64,000 bases of DNA, taken from Sphingomonas pokkalii. Its GTDB lineage: Bacteria > Pseudomonadota > Alphaproteobacteria > Sphingomonadales > Sphingomonadaceae. The notes below the pieces were generated by a model. The model did not search any database. It was not told the origin of the DNA and saw only the letters and a program-made list of their open reading frames with translations. Numbering within the stretch: position 1 is the stretch's first letter; every line of letters begins with the position of its first letter. The position numbers and the translations under genes were made by a program. Positions 1 through 9,065 of this stretch are shown piece by piece. Where the stretch lies: positions 2,290,731-2,354,730 of the forward strand of contig NZ_QENQ01000001.1 of NCBI RefSeq assembly GCF_003096275.1. Reading direction: 5' to 3'.

Positions 1-1221
1 CGCCGCCGCCAGCGTCCCCGCCTCCGCCGCCGGCAGGCCCAGCGCGATCACGAAGCGAGGGCGCACGCCGCCCGGCGCACCCCCATGCGGATGCACGCAG
101 CGCGCGATGGTGAAGGCGCGTGCGCCATCCTCCAGCTCGACCAGCTGCACCGCCGTCTCGTCGGTCCGCGCAAAGGCGTCATAGGCGTTCCACAAGGGGC
201 ACGGCACCGCCGCCTCGACCAGCGCCGATCCGCTGGCGCCGGCATAGCGTTTCGAGACCTGCCCCGCGCGATCGAACCGCATCAGGAAGAAGCTCAGCCC
301 CCGCGCACCCACCCGCTGCAGCGTCGTCAGCCGGTGCGCCACCTGCGCCGCGCTCGCGCCGAAGCGCCGTTGGAGCAGCTCCAGGTCATAGCCGCTTGCC
401 TCGCACGCGCGCAGGAAGCGGGCATAGGGCATCGTCACCGCGGCGGCGAAATAGGCGGTCAGATGGCGACGGAACGGGCGTTCGGCGGCGCGGTCCAGCC
501 CGGCGCCGCGGACCAGCGCCTCGATCTCGTCGCGCGCCTCCACCGCCAGCTGCTCGGCCAACGCAAAGGCGCGCGCGCTGGGATCGAGCGCCTCGGAGAG
601 CTGCAGCTGCCGCGCATGGAGGTCGAGCCGCTTGAGCGTATCGACCATCACCTCGGCGGGCAGGATGCGCACCGCAAGCTGGTGTTTCACCCGCAGCCGC
701 TCGGCCATCGCGCCGTACGGCTCGCCGGCCATGCGCAGCTCGTCGGCCAGCGCCTCGCCGGCGGCGTCGAGATCGGCGAAATGGTTGCGCCAGCGCTCGA
801 TCGCGCGGCGGACCTGCGGGCCGGGATCCTGCGCAGCGCCCGGCGCGGGCATGGGGCCGCCGCCACCCATCCGGTCATAGGCGCGGGCAAAGGCCTCGGC
901 GCCGTCGGGCGCGCCGGCCAGCCATTCCTCGAGCTGGTGGCGATCGATGGCGAGATCGGCGAACAGCGGGTCCGCCAGCCGCCGCCGCAGCGCCTCGGCC
1001 CCGCCGCCGGGCTCGGCCGCGGCGAGGCGGCGGGGATCGAAGTCATAGGTCTCGGCCAGCTTGAGCATCAGCGCGGCGGAGATCGGCCGCTGGTTGCGCT
1101 CGACCAGGTTGAGATAGCTGGGCGAAATCTCCAGCGCCTCCGCCATCGCCGCCTGGGTGACGCCGAGCTGGAAGCGCAGCCGCCGGATGGCGTGCCCGGC
1201 GAAGAGTTTGCGTTCGGCCAT
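1..1221 (-). CDS. ScfR/RamB-type acyl-CoA-responsive transcriptional regulator (partial)
   Basis: Transcriptional regulator of the family that includes RamB, ScfR and PccR, which in relatives senses short-chain acyl-CoA levels and controls propionate or glyoxylate metabolism. The reading frame opens at ATG 1221 (MAERKLFAGHAIRRLRF) and stays open for 407 codons to the window edge, so the C-terminus is missing. Residues about 9-65 are an XRE helix-turn-helix (QLGVTQAAMAEALEISPSY, LVERNQRPIS). The rest matches the DUF955-like and DUF2083-like halves of the family; I see no HExxH, so the metallopeptidase fold looks inactive, as is usual here. A perfect dyad lies about 106 bases upstream of the start and could serve autoregulation. 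The metabolic target cannot be told from this window because the downstream genes lie outside it. Confidence 0.85.
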   Translation of the reverse strand, partial: MAERKLFAGHAIRRLRFQLGVTQAAMAEALEISPSYLNLVERNQRPISAALMLKLAETYDFDPRRLAAAEPGGGAEALRRRLADPLFADLAIDRHQLEEWLAGAPDGAEAFARAYDRMGGGGPMPAPGAAQDPGPQVRRAIERWRNHFADLDAAGEALADELRMAGEPYGAMAERLRVKHQLAVRILPAEVMVDTLKRLDLHARQLQLSEALDPSARAFALAEQLAVEARDEIEALVRGAGLDRAAERPFRRHLTAYFAAAVTMPYARFLRACEASGYDLELLQRRFGASAAQVAHRLTTLQRVGARGLSFFLMRFDRAGQVSKRYAGASGSALVEAAVPCPLWNAYDAFARTDETAVQLVELEDGARAFTIARCVHPHGGAPGGVRPRFVIALGLPAAEAGTLAAA

Positions 1222-1555
1222 CGTCGCGTCTCCCGTCCACGATCCGCCCGGCGCGGGCACCGGGCAGCCCCTTTCCTACAGGATGAGTTCTTGCTATGTT
1301 CTCATCCTGATGGTTCCGCCACGATTTGTAAATAGATTTACATGCCAACCCCAAGGAGGCGCAATATCGGCCGAAACTTTCTTCAAAAACACGTCACAGC
1401 CACGAAGTTCGTGAAGTTAACTGCACAAATCCGCCGAAACGGTTTCGATCTTTACAACACGTCAGCGGCGCCCGCCCGCCCCTTCCCCGCCCCTCCCGGT
1501 GTGCGGAAAGGGCGGATCGGACGGCCGGCGGCGGCAGCGATTGCGGCGGCGGTGG
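1222..1555. other. intergenic region with regulator promoter
   Basis: This 334-base stretch lies between the start of the ScfR-type regulator and the stop of the DUF3857 gene, both on the minus strand. I find no convincing gene in it. It is AT-richer than its surroundings around 1290-1470 and contains the dyad at 1327-1342. The rest shows no repeat or hairpin that I can support. Confidence 0.6.
1327..1342. promoter_or_regulatory. candidate ScfR-type operator
   Basis: TGTAAATAGATTTACA is a perfect 7-base inverted repeat with a 2-base spacer, in a GC-rich genome where such AT-rich dyads are rare by chance. Read slightly wider it is TTTGTAAA, four bases, TTTACATG, which resembles the TTTGCAAA-N4-TTTGCAAA layout I recall for PccR-type regulators. 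It lies 106 bases upstream of a regulator of that family and no plus-strand gene follows, so autoregulation is the simplest reading. Confidence 0.5.
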
Positions 1556-4375
1556 TTAGGGCTTGATGCCGTAGCGCGTGAAGCGGTCGGCGATCAGCGG
1601 ATCGATCATCTTCGCGGCGGCCAGATAGCGGTCGGCGTCGGGCGCCTTGCTCCGCTTGGCGATCACCCCGCGCAGGTACAGGCTGGAGGCCTGGTCCGGG
1701 CTGGCGAGCAGTGCCGCGTCCAGATCGGTCAGCGCGTCGGGAAGGCGGTTCATGCGGAAATACACCATGGCCCGGCTGTCCAGGATCGCCGCATTGTCCT
1801 GGGTGAGCTCGATTCCCTTGGTGCAGTCCTTCAGCGCCGCCTCCAGCGCGAGATTATGGGTGCCGCGCACCCAGCAGCGCTGGTTGAGCAGCGTGGCGTT
1901 GCCGGGGGCGGCGGCGATCGCCTCTTCCAGCACGGCCAGGGCGTCGTCGGGCTTGCCATAGTCGCCCAGCAGGTTGGCCAGCGTGATCTGCCAGCCGAGC
2001 TTCTCGTCGCCGCCCAGGGCGATCCGCTCGTCGAGCAGCGCCCGCGCCTCGTCCAGCGCGCCGCGCCGGGCCTTGATGGTGGCGAGCAGGCCGATCGCGT
2101 CGTCGCTGTTCTGGTCCAGCGCCAGGGCCGCGTCGAGGTCGGCGATCGCCTTGTCCTCCTGGCCGAGCCGGTCGAAGGCGCCGGCGCGGCGGGCGAGCAG
2201 TTCGGCGGACGGCGCCAGTTCGATGGCCTTGCTCAGATCGGCGAGCGCACCGGCATGGTCGTAGATCCGCTCCAGGAACCAGGCGCGGTTGGTGTAGGAA
2301 TCGGCATCGTCGGGGTCGGCGGCGATCGCCTTGGCATAGCCCTCCAGGATCGGCGCCAGCCGGTTGTCGGCGCGGGCGGCCTGCACCGTCTGCCAGCGCG
2401 GCGGCTGGTTGGCCGGGGCGACGGCCTTGAGCGGGTTGGCCTTCACCCGTGCCACCTCGGCGCGGACGGCGGCGATGCGATCGGCGGGAACTTCGTCCAC
2501 CCCGGCGGTGCGGCGGTCGTCCAGGGTCAGCACGCCCTCGGCCAGCGCCACGCTGCGGGCGACGCGGAGATTGGCGAGCGTGGCGGGCAGCGTCTGCTGG
2601 CCCTCCAGCGTATAGCCCTTGCCGCCGTCGGGCAGGCGGATGCGCTTCACCACCCGCATGTCGGCAAAGCCGCCGCGGGTGACGGGGATCGCCTTCCACG
2701 CCGGGCGGGCACGGTTGGGGGAGAAGTCGAGATTGTTGCTGGTCCAGTCGAGCGGCAGGCGCTGGCGGCCGCGGTCGAGGCCCCAGTCGGGATAGGCGAT
2801 GCCGCTGGCGCTCAGCGTCACCGTCCCCGCCTTGGGGTCGTCTTCCAGCTTGCGGTCGAAGCTGCTGTTGGCGCCGAGCACGCCGTTGATCTGCGGGCCG
2901 ATCAGTTGCTTCAGCTTCTCGTCGTCGATCTGCGCCCGCAACCCCCGCAGCCCTTCGGCCATGCCGCCGGTATAGGTGGCGCGGAAGGTGAAGCGGGCGG
3001 GAAAGTCGATGCCGGGCGTGGAATCGAGGGTCACCGCGATATCCTGTGCCGGGCGGCCGGGCGGTTGGAGCGGCAACGGCTCCAGCGTCGCCCCCTCCGG
3101 CCGCAGCGGCAGCGCGGTGACGAAGGGCGGCACGTCATCCAGATCGGCCAGCCGGCTGCCGCCCTGGGTGCCGTCGAGCCACAGCGTCTTGCCGTCGATG
3201 GTGGCGCGGACGATGACATGGTCGAACGCCGCCGGCGAGGGCAGGCGCGCCTGCACCAGGTCGCTCATCTGCACGCTCACCACCGCCGGCTCGGCCGCGA
3301 TGCCCATTTCGTGCAGCAGGGCGAGCAGCAGCAGCGTCTTGGCCTTGCAGTCGCCATAGCGCAGCGACCAGGTCTCGGCCGGCTTTTGCGGCACATAGTT
3401 GCCGGTATCCATGCCGCGGAACAGGTAGCGGACCTGGTCCTGCACCAGCTGCAAGGCCATCGCGGCCCGCACCCGCGGGTCCTTGCTCGCCGCCACGATC
3501 CGGGCGACCTCGCCTGCCAGCGGGCTCCCCGGTGCGATCGCGCCCGCCGTTGCATAATAGGGCGCCATGCCCTTCGACACCGCCGCCCAATCGGCATAGG
3601 TGCTCGCTTCCAGCAACGGCAACGGCTTGAACCGCGGCGGCGCATCGTCCGGCATTTCCGCCGGCTTGGGCGAAGGCAGCGGGAAGCTGAGCTCGCGATA
3701 GCCGCCGGGCAGGATCGTCGGCTGCGGCTGCGGCGCACCCGCCGGCGCCACCGTGCCGGCGGCATAGCTGCGCCACTGCAGCGGTACACCGTCCTTCCAC
3801 AGCAGCCGCACCCGCCCGAAACCCAGCTTGGCGGGCGCAGGCACCAACTGTGCGATGGTCACCATCTGGCCCGCCAGCGCCGGATCCTTGCGCGTGATCG
3901 AGAAGGCCACATCGACGACATCGCCGACGCGCAGTCCCTCCAGCGCCACCGTCGCGGTCAGCGTGCCATCCAGCGCGAACTGCTCCAGCTTCTGTTCGCG
4001 CTGGAGCACGGTGAAGCGGGTTCCCTTCGCCAGCAGATCGATCCGTTCGTTCCCGCGCAGGATCTGCAGCTTGTGGATGATCAGATCCCCCTTGCTGGGG
4101 TCCCATTGCAGCGGCAGCGTGCCCGCCTGGGTCAGCATCTGCGGCGAAACCATCCGCATCCCGGTTTCGACATAGCTCCAGACCTGGCCCGCCTCCAGCC
4201 GGTGCTGCTGATCGAAGATCTGCATCACCGGTGCGCTGTCATTCAGCTGGGTGACATCGATCCCCGGCGCTGACGCGACCCAAGCCGGCGCCGCCTGATA
4301 CTGTACCTTGTCCCCCGCATGGGCCACGCCGGCCATCGACAAGCCGACCACCACCAACGCACTACGCCGCGACAT
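1556..4375 (-). CDS. DUF3857 / transglutaminase-like protein with TPR repeats
   Basis: Large exported protein of 939 residues with unknown substrate. A signal peptide is visible (MSRRSALVVVGLSMAGVAHAG). Residues about 50-240 match DUF3857. A transglutaminase-like papain fold follows, with the expected Cys in RYGDCKAKTLLLL (about residue 341), His in AFDHVIVRA and Asp in LWLDGTQ, so the catalytic triad is intact. The C-terminal third (about 660-939) is a series of tetratricopeptide repeats, for example ADSYTNRAWFLERIYDHAGA and LLARRAGAFDRLGQEDKAI. This DUF3857-transglutaminase architecture is common in Sphingomonads and Bacteroidetes but its role is not established; a periplasmic peptide-bond or crosslinking activity is only inference. 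The gene stands alone, 78 bases upstream (in coordinates) of the uvrC stop. Confidence 0.85.
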   Translation of the reverse strand: MSRRSALVVVGLSMAGVAHAGDKVQYQAAPAWVASAPGIDVTQLNDSAPVMQIFDQQHRLEAGQVWSYVETGMRMVSPQMLTQAGTLPLQWDPSKGDLIIHKLQILRGNERIDLLAKGTRFTVLQREQKLEQFALDGTLTATVALEGLRVGDVVDVAFSITRKDPALAGQMVTIAQLVPAPAKLGFGRVRLLWKDGVPLQWRSYAAGTVAPAGAPQPQPTILPGGYRELSFPLPSPKPAEMPDDAPPRFKPLPLLEASTYADWAAVSKGMAPYYATAGAIAPGSPLAGEVARIVAASKDPRVRAAMALQLVQDQVRYLFRGMDTGNYVPQKPAETWSLRYGDCKAKTLLLLALLHEMGIAAEPAVVSVQMSDLVQARLPSPAAFDHVIVRATIDGKTLWLDGTQGGSRLADLDDVPPFVTALPLRPEGATLEPLPLQPPGRPAQDIAVTLDSTPGIDFPARFTFRATYTGGMAEGLRGLRAQIDDEKLKQLIGPQINGVLGANSSFDRKLEDDPKAGTVTLSASGIAYPDWGLDRGRQRLPLDWTSNNLDFSPNRARPAWKAIPVTRGGFADMRVVKRIRLPDGGKGYTLEGQQTLPATLANLRVARSVALAEGVLTLDDRRTAGVDEVPADRIAAVRAEVARVKANPLKAVAPANQPPRWQTVQAARADNRLAPILEGYAKAIAADPDDADSYTNRAWFLERIYDHAGALADLSKAIELAPSAELLARRAGAFDRLGQEDKAIADLDAALALDQNSDDAIGLLATIKARRGALDEARALLDERIALGGDEKLGWQITLANLLGDYGKPDDALAVLEEAIAAAPGNATLLNQRCWVRGTHNLALEAALKDCTKGIELTQDNAAILDSRAMVYFRMNRLPDALTDLDAALLASPDQASSLYLRGVIAKRSKAPDADRYLAAAKMIDPLIADRFTRYGIKP

Positions 4376-4453
4376 CCAGATCCCCCTAAATTGTCCGGCA
4401 AGACTAGCGGGTCGTTACGTACGCTCAATCGAAATCGGCACGGCGTTTCGCGA

Positions 4454-6376
4454 TCACCGCGAATGATAGAAATCATACACCTGCTGCGCCACCGCCGCAG
4501 AGACGCCGGGCGCCTTGCGCAGATCCTCCAGGCTCGCGTTCCGCACCGCCCGCGCGGTGCCGAAGTGCATCAGCAGCGCCTTCTTCCGCGCCGGGCCGAT
4601 GCCGGGCACTTCGTCGAGCGGGCTGGCGCCGATCGCCTTGGCGCGCTTGTCGCGATGCGCGCCGATGACGAAGCGGTGGACCTCGTCGCGCAGCCGCTGG
4701 AGGTAGAAGAGCAGGGGCGCGTTCACCGGCAGCATCCGCTCGCTGCCGTCCATCAGGTGGAAGACTTCCCGGCCATCCCGGCCATGGTGCGGACCCTTGG
4801 CGACGCCGACCATGCAGACATCCTCGATCCCCAGTTCCTCCAGCACCGCCCTGGCGGCATTGAGCTGCCCCTTGCCGCCGTCGAGCAGCACCAGATCGGG
4901 CCAGTCGCCCTGGCTGCGATCGGGATCCTCGTCCTGCGCGCGGGCGAAGCGACGGCTGAGCACCTCGCGCATCATTCCGTAATCGTCGCCGGCAATCGTC
5001 TCGGCGCGCTTGATGTTGAACTTGCGATACTGGCTCTTGCGGAAGCCCTCGGGCCCCGCGACGATCATGGCGCCCACCGCATTGGTGCCCTGGATATGGC
5101 TGTTGTCGTACACCTCGATGCGGTTGGGCGGCTCGGCCAGGTCGAACAGGTCGGCCATCTCGCGCAGCAGCTTCGCCTGCGTCGTGCTTTCGGCAAGGCG
5201 GCGGTCCAGCGCCTCCTCCGCGTTGCGCTTGGCCTGATCGAGCAGCCGTCGGCGCGTGCCGCGCTGGGGTACCGACAGCGCGACCTTGTGGCCGGCGCGC
5301 TCGCCCATCGCCTCGGCGAGCAGCGCCGCCTCGGGCAGCTCGCGATCGACGAACACGTTCTTCGCGGGTGGCACCTCCTCATAGAACTGCATCAGGAACG
5401 CCGCGAGCACGTCGTCCTCGGGCACGTCCTGGGTATGGCTCGGGAAGAAGCTGCGATGCCCCCAATTCTGGCCGCCGCGGATGAAGAAGGCCTCGATGCC
5501 GATCACGCCGGACTTGGCAGCGAGCGCGAAAATGTCGGCATCGCCCACCCCGTCCGCGTTGATCGCCTGGCTGCCCTGGATGAAGGTCAGCGCCTTCAAC
5601 CGGTCGCGCAGGATCGCGGCCAGCTCGAAATCGAGCGCCTCGGCCGCCGCCTGCATCTGCTCGCCCAGCTTGGCCTGTACCTTGGTCGACTTGCCTTGCA
5701 GGAAGTCGCGCGCATCCCCCACCAGCTCGGCATAGCCGGCCGCGTCGATCCGGCCGACGCACGGCGCCGAACAGCGGCGGATCTGATACAGCAGGCACGG
5801 CCGGTCGCGCGTTGCGAAGAAACTGTCGGTGCAGCTGCGGAGCAGGAACAGCTTCTGCAACGCATTCAGCGTCTTGCGCACCTGCCCAGCCCCCGCGAAC
5901 GGGCCGAAATAATCGCCCTTGAAGCGCCGCGCGCCACGATGAAGCTGAACGCGCGCGAAGTCATGATCCTGCCGCAACAGGATGAACGGAAACGACTTGT
6001 CGTCGCGCAGCAGCACATTGTACGGCGGCCGGTAGCGTTTGATCAGCTGCGCCTCGAGCAGCAGCGCCTCCGCCTCGTTGTTGGTCGTGACGATCGTCAT
6101 CGATCGCGTCTGCGCCACCATGCGCTGCAACCGCTTCGAGAGGCGATTGACCTGGGTATAGTTGGTCACCCGGTTCTTCAGCGCCCGCGCCTTGCCGACA
6201 TACAGCACGTCGCCGCGGGCATCCTGCATCCGGTACACACCGGGTCGGATGGGCAGCGTGTTCAGCACGTTGCGGATCGCGGCCACGCCGGCCTCGATAT
6301 CGGGTGCCTCTGCCCCGCGCACCGCAAAGGCGGCCTTTTCCTCGTTGAACCGTTCGGGGGACTGGGGGTCGTTCAT
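4454..6376 (-). CDS. uvrC: excinuclease ABC subunit UvrC
   Basis: UvrC makes the 3' and 5' incisions around UvrAB-marked DNA damage in nucleotide excision repair. The 640-residue protein has an N-terminal GIY-YIG nuclease domain (GVYRM at 46-50, LYVGKA at 58-63), a UVR motif that binds UvrB around 235-260 (LGEQMQAAAEALDFELAAI), the RNase H-like 5'-incision domain around 415-560 (EVYDNSHIQGTNAVG, VLLDGGKGQL), and a C-terminal pair of helix-hairpin-helix motifs (VPGIGPARKKALL). Length and domain order are normal. The N-terminal 35 residues are family-variable, and the first ATG gives the full frame. The MBL-fold gene ends 43 bases upstream, so co-transcription is possible. Confidence 0.97.
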   Translation of the reverse strand: MNDPQSPERFNEEKAAFAVRGAEAPDIEAGVAAIRNVLNTLPIRPGVYRMQDARGDVLYVGKARALKNRVTNYTQVNRLSKRLQRMVAQTRSMTIVTTNNEAEALLLEAQLIKRYRPPYNVLLRDDKSFPFILLRQDHDFARVQLHRGARRFKGDYFGPFAGAGQVRKTLNALQKLFLLRSCTDSFFATRDRPCLLYQIRRCSAPCVGRIDAAGYAELVGDARDFLQGKSTKVQAKLGEQMQAAAEALDFELAAILRDRLKALTFIQGSQAINADGVGDADIFALAAKSGVIGIEAFFIRGGQNWGHRSFFPSHTQDVPEDDVLAAFLMQFYEEVPPAKNVFVDRELPEAALLAEAMGERAGHKVALSVPQRGTRRRLLDQAKRNAEEALDRRLAESTTQAKLLREMADLFDLAEPPNRIEVYDNSHIQGTNAVGAMIVAGPEGFRKSQYRKFNIKRAETIAGDDYGMMREVLSRRFARAQDEDPDRSQGDWPDLVLLDGGKGQLNAARAVLEELGIEDVCMVGVAKGPHHGRDGREVFHLMDGSERMLPVNAPLLFYLQRLRDEVHRFVIGAHRDKRAKAIGASPLDEVPGIGPARKKALLMHFGTARAVRNASLEDLRKAPGVSAAVAQQVYDFYHSR

Positions 6377-6419
6377 CGCCGCCGATGTAGGCGCAGCTCC
6401 CCCGGCTTGCCAACCGGCG

Positions 6420-7292
6420 CTAGGCCTCCACGCCGATCAACCGCCAGGCCTCGCCGTCCGCCGCCACCCGGCCACGCGTTTGCAGATCCTCCAGATGCGC
6501 CAGCACCGATCGGCTGGCCGCGCCGTGCAGTCGCGGATCGAGTCCGACATACATCCGCTCCACCATCGCCGGCACCGCGCCGATGCCTTCCCCCAGCAAC
6601 CGCAGGATCTGCCCCTCGCGCTGCTTGCGGTGCCCGGCCAGACCGCGCACGAAGCGCTGAGGCCGTTCGATCGGCGCGCCATGAGCGGGATAATAGACGC
6701 GGTCCCGCTCGCGCTGCATCAACTTGTCCAGGCTGGCCATGTACGCCGCCATATTGCCGTCCGGCGGAGCCACCACGGTCGTGGACCACCCCATCACATG
6801 GTCGCCGGTGAACAGGGCGCCGCTTTCCTCCAGTGCGAAGCAGAGATGGTTGGAAGTGTGCCCCGGCGTCGCCACTGCGGTCAGCGTCCATCCCTCCCCC
6901 GCCACCTGCTGGCCATCGGCAAGCACGCGATCGGGCGCGTAGCTCGCATCGAACGAGGCATCGGCACGGGGCCCGGCATCGTCCAGCACCAGCGGCGCGC
7001 AGCCGATGATGGGCGCGCCCGTCGCGGCCTTCAACGCCGGGGCCGCCGGGCTATGATCGCGATGGGTATGGGTACACAGGATCGCCCGCACCGGCCGCCC
7101 ATCGATCGCCGCCAGCAAGGCCGCGAGATGGTCGGGCTCATCGGGGCCCGGATCGATCACCGCCAGGTCCGTGGTACCGACCAGATAGGTCTGGGTGCCG
7201 GTATAGGTATAGGGCGATGGATTGCCGGCCAGCACCCGCGTCACCAGCGGTTCGAGCGCAATCGCGAGGCCGGTTGGGGCGTCTTCGGTCAT
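6420..7292 (-). CDS. MBL-fold metallo-hydrolase (LACTB2/GloB-like)
   Basis: Zinc-dependent hydrolase of the metallo-beta-lactamase superfamily, 290 residues from the chosen ATG at 7292 (MTEDAPTGLAIALEPLV). A longer frame runs upstream to 7385, but the extra residues are Arg/Ser-rich and not family-like. The metal site is visible as CTHTHRDHSPAAPAL (HxHxDH), followed by GHTSNHLCFAL, a third metal His, and FTGDHVMGW, the bridging Asp. The C-terminal winged-helix-like tail (LRLLGEGIGAVPAMVERMYVG) is typical of the LACTB2 or RNase-like MBL group. The substrate is not known; some relatives cleave thioesters and others RNA. It precedes uvrC on the same strand. Confidence 0.88.
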   Translation of the reverse strand: MTEDAPTGLAIALEPLVTRVLAGNPSPYTYTGTQTYLVGTTDLAVIDPGPDEPDHLAALLAAIDGRPVRAILCTHTHRDHSPAAPALKAATGAPIIGCAPLVLDDAGPRADASFDASYAPDRVLADGQQVAGEGWTLTAVATPGHTSNHLCFALEESGALFTGDHVMGWSTTVVAPPDGNMAAYMASLDKLMQRERDRVYYPAHGAPIERPQRFVRGLAGHRKQREGQILRLLGEGIGAVPAMVERMYVGLDPRLHGAASRSVLAHLEDLQTRGRVAADGEAWRLIGVEA

Positions 7293-7415
7293 GCCGCAGC
7301 ATGTGGGCATTCCGCGCCGTGAGGCAAGCAACAGCGGAAGCGAGGCCGGCCGCGAACGCGCGACCGACCCCACCGAACACACCACCGCGGGGCAAGGTGC
7401 GGCAGCGCGCTACCC

Positions 7416-9065
7416 TTATTCGTCCTTGGCCTCTTCGCGCAGTTCGGCCAGCGCCTGATCGATGCCGGCCAGCGCTTCGGCGCGTTGCGCGGCGCTGAGG
7501 CTCGGCTGCGCCTCGATCGTGCGTCGGGCATATTGCAGGCTCATCACTGCGCTGTTCATCGCCATGGCCTTGCTGTGCATCGCCATCTGCGCCGCGTGCT
7601 GGCTGTCTGCCGCCTGGCTGCTCATGGCCGCGATGCGATCGCTGCAGACGATCGTGATCCGCTTCTTGCCTTCGGTGCGATGCTCGACGGTGGGTCCATC
7701 ACCCTTACCGCAATTGCCGTTGCGGATCTCGGGGATGCTCGCCTGGATCGCCGCCATATCCGGCATGGCGATCTCCTGCCGGGTGCCGTCGCGACGGACG
7801 ATCACCATCTTGCTGATCGCCTTGCCGTCGCTGGCGGTACGATCGACACGAATGACGTGGCGCTCGCGGGCGGGGCCTTCGGGCGCGGCCGGTACTGCCG
7901 GTGCCGGCGGCACGACGGGTGCGGATGCCGCCATCGGCGCAGCCGGAGCGCGCGGCGCAAGCGGTGCCGCTGCCGCCGCCGGCGCAGCCGGGGCGACCGG
8001 CGCCGCCGGCACATCCTGCATCTGCATCGCGGCGTCGACGCGGTCGCGCAGCCGCTCGGCAGCCGCGCTGCCCGAAGCGGTCAGCGCCAGCGCGGTCAGC
8101 GAAACGGTGGTGATACCGGCCAGCCCCGCAGCGATGCGGGCGGGGGATAGCTTCCGGTGGATCGAGAGCATGCGTAATCTCCCTTTGACGTCGTTTATGG
8201 TGTGGAGGTGACAGGCCGCCGAGACCGCGCCCCCATGCGCGGACTTGACGATCGCACGGCCATAGGCATGGCGCAGTGCCTGGGCGCGGCCGGCGAGCAC
8301 CAGGGCGTCGCAGGCCATTTCCTGGTCGGCACGGAAGGCGCGGAACGCCCGCCATGCGACCGGATTGAACCAATGGGCGGCCAGCACGATCAGCGCGGCC
8401 CAGTTGGCGATCAGGTCGCCGCGCAGATGGTGGCCGAGTTCATGGGCGAGCGCGAGATCGCGTTCGACCTCGTCGTAGCGCTCGGAAAAGTCGCGCGGAA
8501 AGGCGACATATTTGCGGAAGATGCCGAACGCGAGCGGCCCGTGCGCGGCATCGGTCTCGATCACCCGCACCCGGCCCTCGGCGACCGTGCGATCCACCCG
8601 CGCCCGCGAGAGCAGATGCCGGCAGAAGCGGCGATGCGCGATCAAATGATAGCCGAGAAAGATCAGCGCGCCCGCAGCCCATAGCGCAAGCAGCAGCAGC
8701 GTGACGTTCAGCCCCGCGGCCACCGGCGTCGGCGCGACCAGCGCGGCGGGCAGGTGATGGCCACCGGCGCTCAGGTCGATGGTGATCACCGCGCCCTGGT
8801 CGATGGTCGCGGGGAGCTTGTCGGGGTTGAGCACCCCCATCGCCACCGCCGGCGCGGCTTCCGCCTTGCGGGTGAGCGGCGCGAGCCACTGGCTCAGCTG
8901 CCACTGCCCCGGCAGCGGCGGCAGCAGCATCCGCGCGGCGGGCAGCACCCACAGCGCATAGGCGAGCTGCGGCCCGAAGGCACGGCGCACGGGTCCACGG
9001 AGCGCAAGCGCCAGCAGCATCAGCAGCGTGCTCGCGAGCAGGGTTTCGATCCACCAGCCGATCAT
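7416..9065 (-). CDS. M56 family (BlaR1-like) membrane metallopeptidase
   Basis: Integral membrane zinc protease that, in the BlaR1/MecR1 family, inactivates its partner BlaI repressor when a signal is sensed. The 549-residue protein has four predicted membrane segments: about 6-22, 34-50, 120-140 and 305-325. The zinc site is HELGHH at 208-213 with the third ligand Glu249 in RADQEMACDAL. The C-terminal part lacks the penicillin-binding sensor of BlaR1. Instead, an Ala/Pro-rich linker (about 335-400) leads to a short domain of about 150 residues of unknown function with two possible disulfide cysteines. The start codon overlaps the blaI-like stop by four bases (ATGA), so the two are translationally coupled. 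No beta-lactamase gene is nearby, so the signal and the target are unknown. Confidence 0.88.
   Translation of the reverse strand: MIGWWIETLLASTLLMLLALALRGPVRRAFGPQLAYALWVLPAARMLLPPLPGQWQLSQWLAPLTRKAEAAPAVAMGVLNPDKLPATIDQGAVITIDLSAGGHHLPAALVAPTPVAAGLNVTLLLLALWAAGALIFLGYHLIAHRRFCRHLLSRARVDRTVAEGRVRVIETDAAHGPLAFGIFRKYVAFPRDFSERYDEVERDLALAHELGHHLRGDLIANWAALIVLAAHWFNPVAWRAFRAFRADQEMACDALVLAGRAQALRHAYGRAIVKSAHGGAVSAACHLHTINDVKGRLRMLSIHRKLSPARIAAGLAGITTVSLTALALTASGSAAAERLRDRVDAAMQMQDVPAAPVAPAAPAAAAAPLAPRAPAAPMAASAPVVPPAPAVPAAPEGPARERHVIRVDRTASDGKAISKMVIVRRDGTRQEIAMPDMAAIQASIPEIRNGNCGKGDGPTVEHRTEGKKRITIVCSDRIAAMSSQAADSQHAAQMAMHSKAMAMNSAVMSLQYARRTIEAQPSLSAAQRAEALAGIDQALAELREEAKDE

Noticed and set aside
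1499..4273. Long open frame on the plus strand opposite the DUF3857 gene (over 900 codons)
   Set aside because: It is an antisense shadow created by high GC content; the product is Gly/Arg/His-rich with no domain, whereas the minus strand has a clear signal peptide, transglutaminase triad and TPRs.
8050..8080. Possible frameshift in the M56 gene at the Ala/Pro-rich stretch
   Set aside because: The frame remains open on both sides and the linker composition is common in periplasmic proteins; nothing requires a shift.
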